NCBI GenBank assembly: GCA_045600865.1
Contig: JAZRYS010000015.1
Location: 1 to 30,699, forward strand
DNA: 30,699 nucleotides
Direction: 5' to 3'
Origin: Aphodosoma sp045600865
GTDB taxonomy: Bacteria; Bacteroidota; Bacteroidia; Bacteroidales; Paludibacteraceae
Notes under the pieces: generated by a model
Databases searched by the model: none
What the model saw: only the letters and a program-made list of their open reading frames with translations
What the model was told of the DNA's origin: nothing
Program-made: the position numbers and the translations under genes
Part shown: in pieces, positions 1-6,717 of the stretch
Layout: each line of letters opens with the position of its first letter
Position numbering within the stretch: the stretch's first letter is position 1

Positions 1-24
1 AAGAGGATTTAAATGCTTTGCCAT
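1..24 (-). CDS. 5' end of a leftward gene running off the window (partial)
   Basis: Eight codons beginning ATG at 24 read MAKHLNPL and then leave the window, so the product cannot be named. The start is supported by an unusually good Shine-Dalgarno sequence, AAAGGAG, lying 9 bases before the ATG (minus strand, around 34-40), and by a consensus promoter at 136-166 pointing the same way. Good Shine-Dalgarno sequences are uncommon in Bacteroidetes, so it helps to fix the start. Confidence 0.5.
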
Positions 25-65
25 AAAAAGTCTCCTTTACGGTAAAATGGTACGGACTCGCCGCT

Positions 66-135
66 CACTTTCTTAGCGGTTGGAGCTTACGTTCGGAGCA
101 AGCTCCTCACTCCTGCTCCAACCGCTAAGAAAGTG
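66..135 (-). promoter_or_regulatory. Long hairpin in the leader of the leftward gene
   Basis: Two 21-base arms (66-86 and 115-135) are perfect reverse complements. The 28-base loop holds a second small hairpin (GGAGC at 95-99 with GCTCC at 102-106). The structure lies between the promoter at 136-166 and the start codon at 24, so most of it would be in the roughly 100-base mRNA leader. No U-run follows, so it is not a simple terminator. It may be a stability or attenuation element; the role is inference. Confidence 0.5.
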
Positions 136-166
136 CAAAGGTAATGCTTTTATCTCATTCTGACAA
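136..166 (-). promoter_or_regulatory. Bacteroidetes-type promoter, leftward
   Basis: On the minus strand a -7 box TACCTTTG (143-136) is preceded, 20 bases upstream, by a TTG -33 box (166-164). This matches the Bacteroidetes primary sigma consensus. It would drive the gene that starts at 24. Confidence 0.55.
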
Positions 167-311
167 GTTTTTCCGTTTTTTTTCTACCATTTGTGTCTAC
201 TTTTCGTGAGTCAACACATTCAAAACCTTTTTGTCATGACAGACTGACAAGCATTTTCCGTGACAGCAGTTTGTCTGAGATGGCAGTTTGTTCTGAAAAC
301 AAACGCTTCAA

Positions 312-974
312 TCAATTCATATATCTGTGTCGGAGGAACTTGAGGACTATCATGACCACAATCAATATGAATAGCAAAAGTCGCCTGTCGAATCCTTTCG
401 GAACATTGTCGGCTGCAGCATCCCAATAGGCGAGAATGTTGTTTAGCTGCTCATCCTTATATTCCTCATTTGCCATTGGAATATACACTATCCTAAGTTT
501 GCTCGTTGCAATGAACCGAAGGACAATAAAATCGTCGAACACACGAATCTCGTTCAGTCCCTGCCATGCAGATGACGAAGTGTATCGGACTGTTATCTTC
601 CCTTGGTCTTCAATATCATCACGTGTCAGTCCATCGTTGTCTTCGGGTAAGACAACTGCATAATGCACGCCTTCCTCATCAACAACAATGGTGGAATCTG
701 CCATATACAAATCACGGTACACCTTGGCAGTATATAGAGCTGCGCAAACGTAACCAATTGGTATGATACAAAGTATGAGAATAACTGTCCATCCCGCAAA
801 AAAGCACGTTACGGCAAGCATTATGGCAAACACCGCATACCCATACCACGGAATAGTGAACCTATCCTTCAGGTAGTTCTTGAAAGACGTTCCAAAATCA
901 GATTCTGGTTCGAATGACATTGGCCTGGGTTCACATCTCTCAGGTCTGAACTGATGACGTTTGTAAGATATCAT
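312..974 (-). CDS. YcxB-like membrane protein
   Basis: Hypothetical inner-membrane protein of about 220 residues. Two adjacent hydrophobic segments follow the N-terminal region (around FAIMLAVTCFFAGW and ILILCIIPIGYVCAAL), then a soluble beta-rich domain (DSTIVVDEEGVHYAV, AWQGLNEIRVFDDFIVLRF, IVYIPM), and a last hydrophobic stretch at the C-terminus (LLLFILIVVMIVLKF). The order 'two helices, then a short domain ending in ...vyIP' resembles the YcxB-like family, whose function is unknown. The open frame extends to a TTG at 1001, but the first ATG is at 974, 17 bases after the end of the preceding small reading frame; an internal ATG at 920 is also possible. It is the last gene of the leftward cluster that starts at 2754. 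Confidence 0.6.
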   Translation of the reverse strand: MISYKRHQFRPERCEPRPMSFEPESDFGTSFKNYLKDRFTIPWYGYAVFAIMLAVTCFFAGWTVILILCIIPIGYVCAALYTAKVYRDLYMADSTIVVDEEGVHYAVVLPEDNDGLTRDDIEDQGKITVRYTSSSAWQGLNEIRVFDDFIVLRFIATSKLRIVYIPMANEEYKDEQLNNILAYWDAAADNVPKGFDRRLLLFILIVVMIVLKFLRHRYMN

Positions 975-991
975 ATCAGTATATTGTCTTA

Positions 992-1224
992 TTATAGACA
1001 AAAGAAATCAATATGGTTGACGAAATATTCGAACAAGAAAAAAGCACCCATCCAGAGAGGAACAAATGTATAAGCTGTCACATGAATGACATTTCCCCAT
1101 TTCTTGCCATATCGCTCCTGCATGGCAGGCAGTTTTTCAGCCATGACACATGTCCTGCCAGTCGGGCATATAATGTAAACAGCCCATACAGAATACATAA
1201 CGAACCTAAGATAATTGTACCCAT
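992..1224 (-). pseudogene. Small two-helix membrane protein, frameshifted
   Basis: An ATG at 1224 opens MGTIILGSLCILYGLFTLYA, a convincing N-terminal membrane helix, but this frame degenerates after about 25 codons and stops near 1078. The continuation is in another frame: EKLPAMQERYGKKWGNVIH followed by a second helix (AYTFVPLWMGAFFLFEYFV), ending at 992. Together they give a protein of about 75 residues with helix, basic linker and helix, a layout I recall from small Bacteroidetes membrane proteins of unknown function. The shift lies around 1135-1160. It may be a real mutation, a sequencing error, or less likely programmed frameshifting. The gene starts 11 bases after the DUF1294 gene. Confidence 0.55.
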
Positions 1225-1235
1225 AATATGTTGAA

Positions 1236-1511
1236 TTATTTTGTATTTAACCATATATATGCCAACGCTGCAATCTGAAGCAACAGTATTGCCGGAACTC
1301 CAAATCGGAAAAGAGGCTTCATGGTCTTGTGGTGAAAACACTTCATTCCAATAAATGCCCCAATGTTTCCGCCAACTACAGCAGCCATAATCAATACCCA
1401 TTCTGGAATGCGCCACCAATGATGTCTGGCTTTCAGTTTATCCACACCATACATGGCAAAAGCCAGCACATTGACAGCTATGAGGTAATAATATAAATAC
1501 TCTGCATTCAC
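1236..1511 (-). CDS. DUF1294 family membrane protein
   Basis: A 91-residue membrane protein with the DUF1294 pattern: an N-terminal helix (YLYYYLIAVNVLAFAMYG), then DKLKARHHWWRIPE, the glycine-rich VVGGNIGAFIGM helix, the HKTMKPLFRFG motif and a last helix. The function of the family is not known. The only reasonable start is GTG at 1511; the nearby ATG at 1519 is out of frame and stops at once. It lies 41 bases after the 254-residue membrane protein in the same leftward cluster. Confidence 0.8.
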   Translation of the reverse strand: MNAEYLYYYLIAVNVLAFAMYGVDKLKARHHWWRIPEWVLIMAAVVGGNIGAFIGMKCFHHKTMKPLFRFGVPAILLLQIAALAYIWLNTK

Positions 1512-1552
1512 TTTTTCATTAATTTCGCCATCGTACAGACAGCAGTATTTTC

Positions 1553-2317
1553 TTAGTGTTCATACCCATCCACTCGGTAGTATTTTTCTGCCAGTTTCGT
1601 TTCTTGTTTAGTGGATGCATCGCGGAACCAAACCTCCATTCGGGCCACATAATATTGTTGCGCATTTCCTTCGTAGATAGTGAATTCCTGCTTATAAACC
1701 CTACAGCAAAAAGAAGTGTCGGCAATATTCAGAGTAATCGTCTTTGCTTCTATTTGGTCAGCCGATAAGGGCTCGTTGGTTCCAGCCTCATAACAACGAA
1801 GAAATATATCGCCCTCCGGCAGATTCGGGTAATAAAACGTATATTCAAAGAGACCTGCATATTGAGTGGAGACTTGTAGCCACGTGTCACTATCGGATTC
1901 TATTGCCTCCGAATAACAATCATTCATTCCATCGATAGGTATTTCGTATGAAAGTCCGTTCGGAATAGGATGCATATAGGCGTATGGATCAGGATTTAAT
2001 AGTCCTGCTATTACTACCATTATTAACCAAACAACCGCAGCAATCGCATTTGTCAGAAGAGTTCGAAAGCCTATTGCTTTATTTTTCAAAAAAGCGTAAA
2101 CAATTGCGGGCAACATCAATAATAAACACAGGATAGACAAGTAAGAAAACACATTCCCCACTTCATTTACAGCAATCATTAACCAACGAATGGGAATAGC
2201 GATGACAATAAGTGCAGACACAATGCATCCAAGCACTACTAACGTTACAGGAAGTATCCAATAACGTTCGATTAAACAATTCCATTTTTCGCGCAACCAA
2301 TTCATCATCCTACGCAT
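1553..2317 (-). CDS. Membrane protein of unknown function with C-terminal extracytoplasmic domain
   Basis: 254 residues that I do not recognise. Three hydrophobic helices lie at about residues 20-42 (WILPVTLVVLGCIVSALIVI), 55-76 (VFSYLSILCLLLMLPAIVY) and 85-107 (TLLTNAIAAVVWLIMVVIAG). The remaining 145 residues are soluble, rich in aromatic and acidic residues, with three cysteines, and probably face the periplasm. The start ATG overlaps the end of the phosphatase gene by 13 bases, so the two are very likely co-transcribed and translationally coupled. A link to phosphatase function is possible but unproven. Confidence 0.6.
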   Translation of the reverse strand: MRRMMNWLREKWNCLIERYWILPVTLVVLGCIVSALIVIAIPIRWLMIAVNEVGNVFSYLSILCLLLMLPAIVYAFLKNKAIGFRTLLTNAIAAVVWLIMVVIAGLLNPDPYAYMHPIPNGLSYEIPIDGMNDCYSEAIESDSDTWLQVSTQYAGLFEYTFYYPNLPEGDIFLRCYEAGTNEPLSADQIEAKTITLNIADTSFCCRVYKQEFTIYEGNAQQYYVARMEVWFRDASTKQETKLAEKYYRVDGYEH

Positions 2318-2754
2318 TCATTAATCGCCTCACAACCTGCTACCACATCGCGATAAGTAGCCTCGAAGTCCCCTGTGTACCAAGGGTCAGCCACTTCTCT
2401 GTGATTGCCAGTAATCTCCATCAGCATCCTTATCTTGCCTGCACAAGCCACATCTCTGCCGAACATGTGTTCGAGGTTCCTCAAGTTATTTTTGTCCATC
2501 ACGAAAATCATGTCGCTCTCTGCAATGTCATCTGACGTAATCTGCCGAGCAACGTGCCTTTCCAAACTTACTCCATGACGTTCAAGACAAGCCTTTGCCA
2601 GCGGATATATCCCATTGCCAATCTCCTCACGGCTCGTGGCACAAGAATCCACTTCAACACCTTCGACATTCCTTTCACGAAGCATCTGTTTCAGCACCAT
2701 CTCCGCCATTACCGACCTGCATATATTTCCGTGACATACAAAAAGTATTTTCAT
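2305..2754 (-). CDS. Low-molecular-weight protein tyrosine phosphatase
   Basis: 149 residues, the usual size for this family of cytoplasmic cysteine phosphatases, which dephosphorylate phosphotyrosine (often on capsule or exopolysaccharide kinases) or other phosphoproteins. The N-terminal P-loop CHGNICRS places the nucleophile at Cys7 and the phosphate-binding Arg at Arg13. The general-acid motif DPW is at residues 123-125. The start ATG at 2754 gives the canonical MKILFVCHGN beginning. It is the first gene of a leftward cluster with membrane proteins; no tyrosine kinase or polysaccharide gene is in the window, so the substrate is unknown. Confidence 0.92.
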   Translation of the reverse strand: MKILFVCHGNICRSVMAEMVLKQMLRERNVEGVEVDSCATSREEIGNGIYPLAKACLERHGVSLERHVARQITSDDIAESDMIFVMDKNNLRNLEHMFGRDVACAGKIRMLMEITGNHREVADPWYTGDFEATYRDVVAGCEAINECVG

Positions 2755-2756
2755 AT

Positions 2757-3146
2757 TGTTTTAAGTCTCTTATTGAAAAGCAATTGAGATATTTGCAGTT
2801 TTATCTTTTCATTGACAGCATAACCTTTGATGATGTATTCTTTCAATATCTTGTTAGACTATTGGCGAAATGCTATAGCATTCTTGCTATTTACTCTATA
2901 TTCCACAAATAGAATCATATCAAGATGGTAATACGAAATTATAAGAGTCACATTTCTCTTATCCTCCAATTGAACTTGTGCATTTTTTGCACAAGTTGCA
3001 CCTTCATCCAATTCTCCACATTTATTAACATTTCGAATATGTCGTCAAAGTGTTGTTCTATCAACAGCAAAAAGTTCAACCATTTGTGCCTGCGTCAACC
3101 ACACAGTATCTCCATCCAATTTTGTAATAGTCCCGTTTTCCTTCAT
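2757..3146 (-). pseudogene. Decayed RhuM-family gene
   Basis: On the minus strand an ATG at 3146 starts a frame reading MKENGTITKLDGDTVWLTQA, then QMVELFAVDRTTL, a stop codon, RHIRNVNKCGELDE, later SYYHLDMILFVEYRVNSK, FRQ, a second stop where the family has Trp, then ILKEYIIKGYAVNEK before it ends. These are the successive motifs of the RhuM family (N-terminal DNA-binding-like domain, first described near Salmonella pathogenicity islands): WLTQ..M..LF.VDRTT..RHI, ELDE, YYNLD.I...GYRV.S, FR.W and LKEYI.KGY..NE. There are two in-frame stops and the rest of the usually more than 300-residue protein is missing, so it is a remnant. It lies between an orphan ATPase and the phosphatase. Confidence 0.75.
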
Positions 3147-3171
3147 TTAAGAACAAAAATATTTAATGTCT

Positions 3172-4317
3172 TTAGTCTGCAATCTGTCTGAAATTAATCA
3201 ATCCATTGAATTGAGATTTTTGTTCCTGAATACCGTCATATATCACAGCAGTGCCAACAACGCTCTCTGACATAAGCGATTGCAAATATTTAATATTGTC
3301 AAACCATTCAGAATGGAAACTTTTGCCAGACTTAATTTCAAAACAACGGATTTTCAACCCTTCTTCCTGAACGATGTCAACCTCACGTTGACTTTTGTCC
3401 CTATAGAAATAGATGTTCGGCATTTCTCCATCATTGAATCTGTTTTTCAGAAACTCCACAACAACCATATTCTCAAAAATATTTCCGCGAAGAGGATGCG
3501 TTGAAAGGTCTTGCTCGTTGCGTATTCCGAGCAACCAGCAAACTAATCCCACATCATAAAAATATAGTTTTGGCGTTTTCGTAAGACGTTTGCCAATGTT
3601 ACGGTAAAATGGTTGAAGGCGGAATGCTGTGTACGATGTTTCAAGGATACCCATCCAATTGTTGATAGTCTGACTGCTAACTCCACATTCGTTACTGATT
3701 GCCGAGGCATTGAATTCCCCTCCTATACGACTTGCGCAAATCCTTACAAACAAACGAAAGGCCGACAGATTCTGAACATTTATGATTTGTCGCACATCAC
3801 GTTCCAAGTATGTCTCATAATAGCTTTCATAAACATCTTTTGCCTCTCTGCCATCACCCCAGACGGCAGGATAGAAGCCACGAAGCATCAGGGAATCTGT
3901 AGAATAATCAGTTGTGTCACCCAATTCTGATATGGAAAGTGGCAGCAACCTTTTTACAGCAACCCTACCAGCAAGCGACTGCGTTATGTTTTGCATCATA
4001 AGAAAATCGCTGCTACCAGTGAGGATGTATCTCAAATCCTTGTTCTGATCCACCTTGACCTGAATATATGAAAATAATTCGGGAAGGTGCTGTGCTTCAT
4101 CAATTATCAAGCCATTCTTATGCTGGTCAAGAAATAATTCCATGTCAGATTGTATCAAATCTCGTGTTGGGAGATGCTCCAGATTGACATAATCATAATC
4201 TGGGAATGTCATTTTACACAGTGTCGTCTTGCCTGATTGACGAGGTCCAGTCAAAGAAATCACCGGCCATTTCACCGATAACTCCAAAAGACCAATGGAT
4301 AAATCCCTATTATACAT
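3172..4317 (-). CDS. Orphan AAA ATPase, DUF4143 family (copy 1)
   Basis: About 381 residues. The N-terminal AAA_14-type domain has Walker A GPRQSGKTTL near residue 23, Walker B LIIDEAQ, and the sensor-like YILTGSSDFLM. A winged-helix-like region follows (SAISNECGVSSQTINNWMGI), then a C-terminal DUF4143 domain with a PD-(D/E)XK-like signature (REVDIVQEEG...CFEIKSG). The biological role of these ATPases, common in Bacteroidetes, is unknown. I chose ATG at 4317 (MYNRDLSIGL): the longer frame begins at a TTG inside the -7 promoter box and would translate a palindrome. It stands alone between a RhuM remnant and a comM remnant. The first of three such ATPases here; they are very different in sequence. 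Confidence 0.85.
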   Translation of the reverse strand: MYNRDLSIGLLELSVKWPVISLTGPRQSGKTTLCKMTFPDYDYVNLEHLPTRDLIQSDMELFLDQHKNGLIIDEAQHLPELFSYIQVKVDQNKDLRYILTGSSDFLMMQNITQSLAGRVAVKRLLPLSISELGDTTDYSTDSLMLRGFYPAVWGDGREAKDVYESYYETYLERDVRQIINVQNLSAFRLFVRICASRIGGEFNASAISNECGVSSQTINNWMGILETSYTAFRLQPFYRNIGKRLTKTPKLYFYDVGLVCWLLGIRNEQDLSTHPLRGNIFENMVVVEFLKNRFNDGEMPNIYFYRDKSQREVDIVQEEGLKIRCFEIKSGKSFHSEWFDNIKYLQSLMSESVVGTAVIYDGIQEQKSQFNGLINFRQIAD

Positions 4318-4335
4318 ATCATTACAATATAAGCA

Positions 4336-4366
4336 GCCAGATTCCAAATCGTATTTGAAATCTGGC
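4336..4366 (-). repeat. Palindrome in the leader of ATPase copy 1
   Basis: Two 14-base arms (4336-4349 and 4353-4366) around a 3-base spacer pair with one mismatch; the core is GCCAGATTTCAAAT on the minus strand. It lies between the -7 box (4369-4376) and the ATG at 4317, so it would form a hairpin near the 5' end of the ATPase mRNA. A second, longer copy is at 6611-6653. Confidence 0.7.
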
Positions 4367-4368
4367 CA

Positions 4369-4400
4369 CAAAGATAAGGATATTTTTTGAATTGAGCAAA
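4369..4400 (-). promoter_or_regulatory. Promoter of ATPase copy 1
   Basis: On the minus strand the -33 box TTTG (4400-4397) and -7 box TATCTTTG (4376-4369) are 20 bases apart, fitting the Bacteroidetes consensus. Transcription would begin near 4362, just before the palindrome. Confidence 0.6.
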
Positions 4401-4416
4401 AAAATAGAATTATTTT

Positions 4417-4640
4417 TCAATCCGCCCATCCTGACCTGTCAAGGTTTCGATAAATTATTACCTCAAGCACATGCTTAAAAGTCATCTGTTCAGCTCCATA
4501 CAAATCAATGATGGTTCCAGACAACTTCAATATCCTATCATACGTCCTTGTAGAAAGTCCATACTTACCCATGGCCTTTATTCAGCACAGCATTACCATT
4601 ACCTTTATCATCAGCACGCAGAATTCCGTATAAGCTGAAC
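4417..4640 (-). pseudogene. Remnant copy of the comM 3' end
   Basis: Read leftward, this stretch encodes the diverged C-terminus of ComM: YGLSTRTYDRILKLSGTI, then HVLEVIIYRNLDRSGWAD and a stop at 4417, against YGLSARAYDRILKLSRTI and HVLEAITYRNLDRAGWAD in the intact gene at 6718. By hand count about 160 aligned bases next to the stop are roughly 79% identical. Upstream the match weakens, with small insertions that break the frame around 4575-4610, and fades near 4640. The similarity continues past the stop through the promoter and palindrome at 4336-4400. It is an inactive partial duplicate. Confidence 0.85.
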
Positions 4641-4664
4641 TCTCACCATCTCTTCATTCACATA

Positions 4665-4709
4665 CTACCAGCCCATCAATACATATGCAACAGTTATATT
4701 CCTCCTTTG
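4665..4709 (-). repeat. Partial copy of a dispersed intergenic repeat
   Basis: On the minus strand this stretch reads GGAGGAATATAAC, a few variable bases, TTGCATATGT and TTGATGGGCTGGTAG. It closely matches 28757-28802 (GAGGAATATAACCATTGCA... TTGATGGGCTGATAG). The rest of 4641-4767 holds no recognisable gene. Confidence 0.5.
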
Positions 4710-4767
4710 CTTTGACCAAATCGCTTTCGAGTAAAAAAAGCTTCAAACAGAATATCATCAATATGAT

Positions 4768-5214
4768 TCAGAATGGTAGATGATTTACATGCTTCTCCAG
4801 AATATAGCTTATTATTTTTCCTAAACGATCTTTGTTCTGTAGATTGTGAAAGACGTAAATTGTGTGTTCTGACTCAGATGCTCCTATGAGACAGGCACCT
4901 TTCAATGATACTGTACCATTAACCGAAGGCTGTTCCTGCCGTGGATCATTGTTGTTTCTGACGCACATCAGCGCACCTATACGATAGTCATTTTCAGGAT
5001 AAGGCAAACCCAATTCCGACATAAGTTTGCAGAAAGAAACGCTGTCCTTTGCATGGACAAGTGTGACATCCACTTTCTCGTCTTCGATCCTGTAGTTGCG
5101 AATACACACAACTTTATCCACCTCGTCACGATGCTCGAAGTTATTATAGAATGTCGTTTTTGTAGAGACGAACAGACAGAATAACAAAACAATAAACATA
5201 ACAATCTTTTTCAT
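4768..5214 (-). CDS. Exported protein of the ECF sigma operon, unknown function
   Basis: 148 residues, beginning with a hydrophobic export signal (MKKIVMFIVLLFCLFVS) that could also act as an anchor. The mature part has no motif I recognise. It includes three cysteines and a repeated 'charged strand, small residue' texture (VVCIRNYRIEDEKVDVTLV, GACLIGASESEHTIYVF). The ATG at 5214 overlaps the stop of the anti-sigma gene by 4 bases, so translation is coupled and the protein most likely takes part in sensing or in the response of this ECF system. It resembles in size and signal peptide the first gene of the operon, but I cannot show homology by eye. Confidence 0.65.
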   Translation of the reverse strand: MKKIVMFIVLLFCLFVSTKTTFYNNFEHRDEVDKVVCIRNYRIEDEKVDVTLVHAKDSVSFCKLMSELGLPYPENDYRIGALMCVRNNNDPRQEQPSVNGTVSLKGACLIGASESEHTIYVFHNLQNKDRLGKIISYILEKHVNHLPF

Positions 5215-5555
5215 AGTGCGGTCTCAATTGTCTTATTCAACCATTCTTCAGCACATATCATATCGCAATTCTCGTCAGTCGAATAGACTCTGGTCTGCTG
5301 GTCGAGAACGTATGTGGTAACAACGCCAACTAACAGCAATATGCCAACAATGGCTGCTGCCACACGCCAGATCCTGCTTGTAACCTGTTTTGCGTCTTTT
5401 CTTGCCAAAGCCAGCGGAATGATGATTTTCGCATCTTCAGGTCGTTTGTCACGCACTTCTGCATCATTGAGAAATGAGTCGAAAAGTGTTTCAAGGTCGC
5501 GCTGTCCTATACTCCCCGCATAGAATGCATCCAGAAATTTATCGATTCTTTCCAT
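5211..5555 (-). CDS. Putative anti-sigma factor, single membrane helix
   Basis: 114 residues. The N-terminal half (MERIDKFLDAFYAGSIGQRD...LFDSFLNDAEV) is acidic and helical, as in cytoplasmic sigma-binding domains of Bacteroidetes anti-sigma factors. One membrane helix follows at about residues 62-83 (WRVAAAIVGILLLVGVVTTYV), with a periplasmic tail of about 30 residues. No zinc-binding HxxxCxxC motif is present, so it is not a ZAS-type anti-sigma. Its start overlaps the sigma-factor gene by 17 bases and its end overlaps the next gene by 4, which supports a sigma/anti-sigma pair. The assignment rests on context and topology. Confidence 0.7.
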   Translation of the reverse strand: MERIDKFLDAFYAGSIGQRDLETLFDSFLNDAEVRDKRPEDAKIIIPLALARKDAKQVTSRIWRVAAAIVGILLLVGVVTTYVLDQQTRVYSTDENCDMICAEEWLNKTIETAL

Positions 5556-6003
5556 AGTTGTTTGTCTCTTTCAGTTTTTTATGAGCCAATGCAAGTTGCT
5601 TTTTTACAGCAATTGGAGTTCTTTTTAATATGAATGCAATCTCAAGGCATGAGCATCCATCGATATCGTGGAGGCGGACTACGTTCTGTTGCAGTTCGGT
5701 CAGAGACGATAGCAGTTCATCAATGCAAAACGATGGAACGTCAGAATCCGCAACATTAATCGGAATCACATTAGTTTCGATTTCGAAATGTTTCTGCTTG
5801 TCCCGCAGAAACATTCTGGACATATTCGTCACCATTCCATATAGATACCCGCGCTTGTTTCGTGTAACATTTTTCACTGCCTCGTTATTGCTTATTGCGA
5901 TGTAAACGTCCTGCACAATGTCGCGTGCATCCTCGTCATTTCCAACGATGGAAGTGGCTCTATGTACCAGAATGTCGTATATTTCAAGATAGGTCTTCTC
6001 CAC
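5539..6003 (-). CDS. ECF-subfamily RNA polymerase sigma factor
   Basis: 154 residues, typical for a group 4 sigma factor, which directs RNA polymerase to a small stress or envelope regulon. Region 2 is seen in RATSIVGNDEDARDIVQDVY and the following KRGYLYGMVTNMSRMFLRD. Region 4 with its helix-turn-helix is LTELQQNVVRLHDIDGCS through EIAFILKRTPIAVKKQLALA. Translation must begin at GTG 6003, because the frame is closed by a stop 6 bases further upstream and there is no ATG. It follows the first operon gene by 6 bases and overlaps the putative anti-sigma gene. Autoregulation of the operon is usual for such loci but not shown. Confidence 0.88.
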   Translation of the reverse strand: MEKTYLEIYDILVHRATSIVGNDEDARDIVQDVYIAISNNEAVKNVTRNKRGYLYGMVTNMSRMFLRDKQKHFEIETNVIPINVADSDVPSFCIDELLSSLTELQQNVVRLHDIDGCSCLEIAFILKRTPIAVKKQLALAHKKLKETNNYGKNR

Positions 6004-6009
6004 GTATCT

Positions 6010-6453
6010 TTATTTAATTACGCAACCGTACCATTTACGGCTCTCCTTATTATAGAAAATGTAAACTGGCGAACCATTCATGGTGGTCTCCATGATCCAT
6101 TTGGTTATCTCTTTGCAGTCCGACGTGGTGATAATTTGCTTTTTGTCATTGCTTCTGACTTTTTCTCTTATCACATACATGACATACTTGTTATCGGTTT
6201 TGGACAGCGAGAATGTCGTAGCATTCCGCTCGCTCACCTTTGTAAGAGTCACCTGCGTGCAAACTTTTGAGAATAGCAGGTCGAAAGATGTGAATACCCG
6301 TCCCTTTACACCTATATGGTAATAGTCCTTCTCTACGACAAGTGTATCAGTGTAAGGAGTCTCGTATTCAATGGTGTGTTCGGATGATGTCTGGGCATTA
6401 ATGCAACATGCAAACGCCAGCAACATTGCAACTGTAAAATAGATTGTTTTCAT
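6010..6453 (-). CDS. Secreted protein, first gene of the ECF sigma operon
   Basis: 147 residues with a clear signal peptide (MKTIYFTVAMLLAFACCINA, cleavage near residue 20). No family recognised. The mature domain has alternating polar and hydrophobic strands (DTLVVEKDYYHIGVKGRVF, NKYVMYVIREKV, SPVYIFYNKESRKWYGCVIK), which suggests a small beta-rich periplasmic protein. It precedes the sigma-factor gene by only 6 bases, so it is probably the most abundant product of the operon and could be a sensed or effector component. Bacteroidetes ECF loci often contain DUF4252-type secreted proteins with this placement; I could not confirm membership. Confidence 0.65.
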   Translation of the reverse strand: MKTIYFTVAMLLAFACCINAQTSSEHTIEYETPYTDTLVVEKDYYHIGVKGRVFTSFDLLFSKVCTQVTLTKVSERNATTFSLSKTDNKYVMYVIREKVRSNDKKQIITTSDCKEITKWIMETTMNGSPVYIFYNKESRKWYGCVIK

Positions 6454-6495
6454 TGTTTACTAATTTTTTGAGTTTAACGTATAATTTGCCATCCG

Positions 6496-6505
6496 TGACG
6501 CGTCA
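6496..6505. promoter_or_regulatory. Perfect 10-base palindrome upstream of the ECF operon
   Basis: TGACGCGTCA is a perfect palindrome about 43 bases upstream of the first operon start codon (6453). The area lacks a good TTTG/TAnnTTTG promoter, so this may be part of an alternative-sigma promoter or an operator. Weak evidence from position and symmetry only. Confidence 0.25.
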
Positions 6506-6610
6506 AAAGAACGAACAGCTTTTGTAATATAGTTGCATAAGCACGGAAGAAAGTGAACTAACAATAAAATAATTTACCCAAAAAAGTATATAATACCTAC
6601 AAATGAAATA

Positions 6611-6653
6611 TTTGTGGCCAGATTTCAAATTGAATTTGAATTCTGGCCACAAA
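6611..6653. repeat. Long palindrome beyond the comM 3' end (second copy)
   Basis: Two 20-base arms (6611-6630 and 6634-6653) around TGA pair with a single mismatch; the core is TTTGTGGCCAGATTTCAAAT. Its sequence matches the palindrome in the leader of ATPase copy 1 (4336-4366), and the flanking AAGGATATT bases are also shared. It lies about 65 bases past the comM stop codon. It could act as a weak terminator but has no U-run. Confidence 0.7.
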
Positions 6654-6717
6654 AGCAAGGATATTATTTGAATTTACCTAAAAACAATATGAATATGCAG
6701 TGTCATAGCAAGTACTT

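Noticed and set aside
1078..1419. The full 113-codon leftward frame
   Set aside because: Only its last third (from 1224) has the character of a real N-terminus; the rest is the shadow of the DUF1294 gene.
4318..4371. N-terminal extension of ATPase copy 1
   Set aside because: The start would be TTG inside the -7 promoter box and the extension translates the palindrome; family members begin near the MYNRDL residue.
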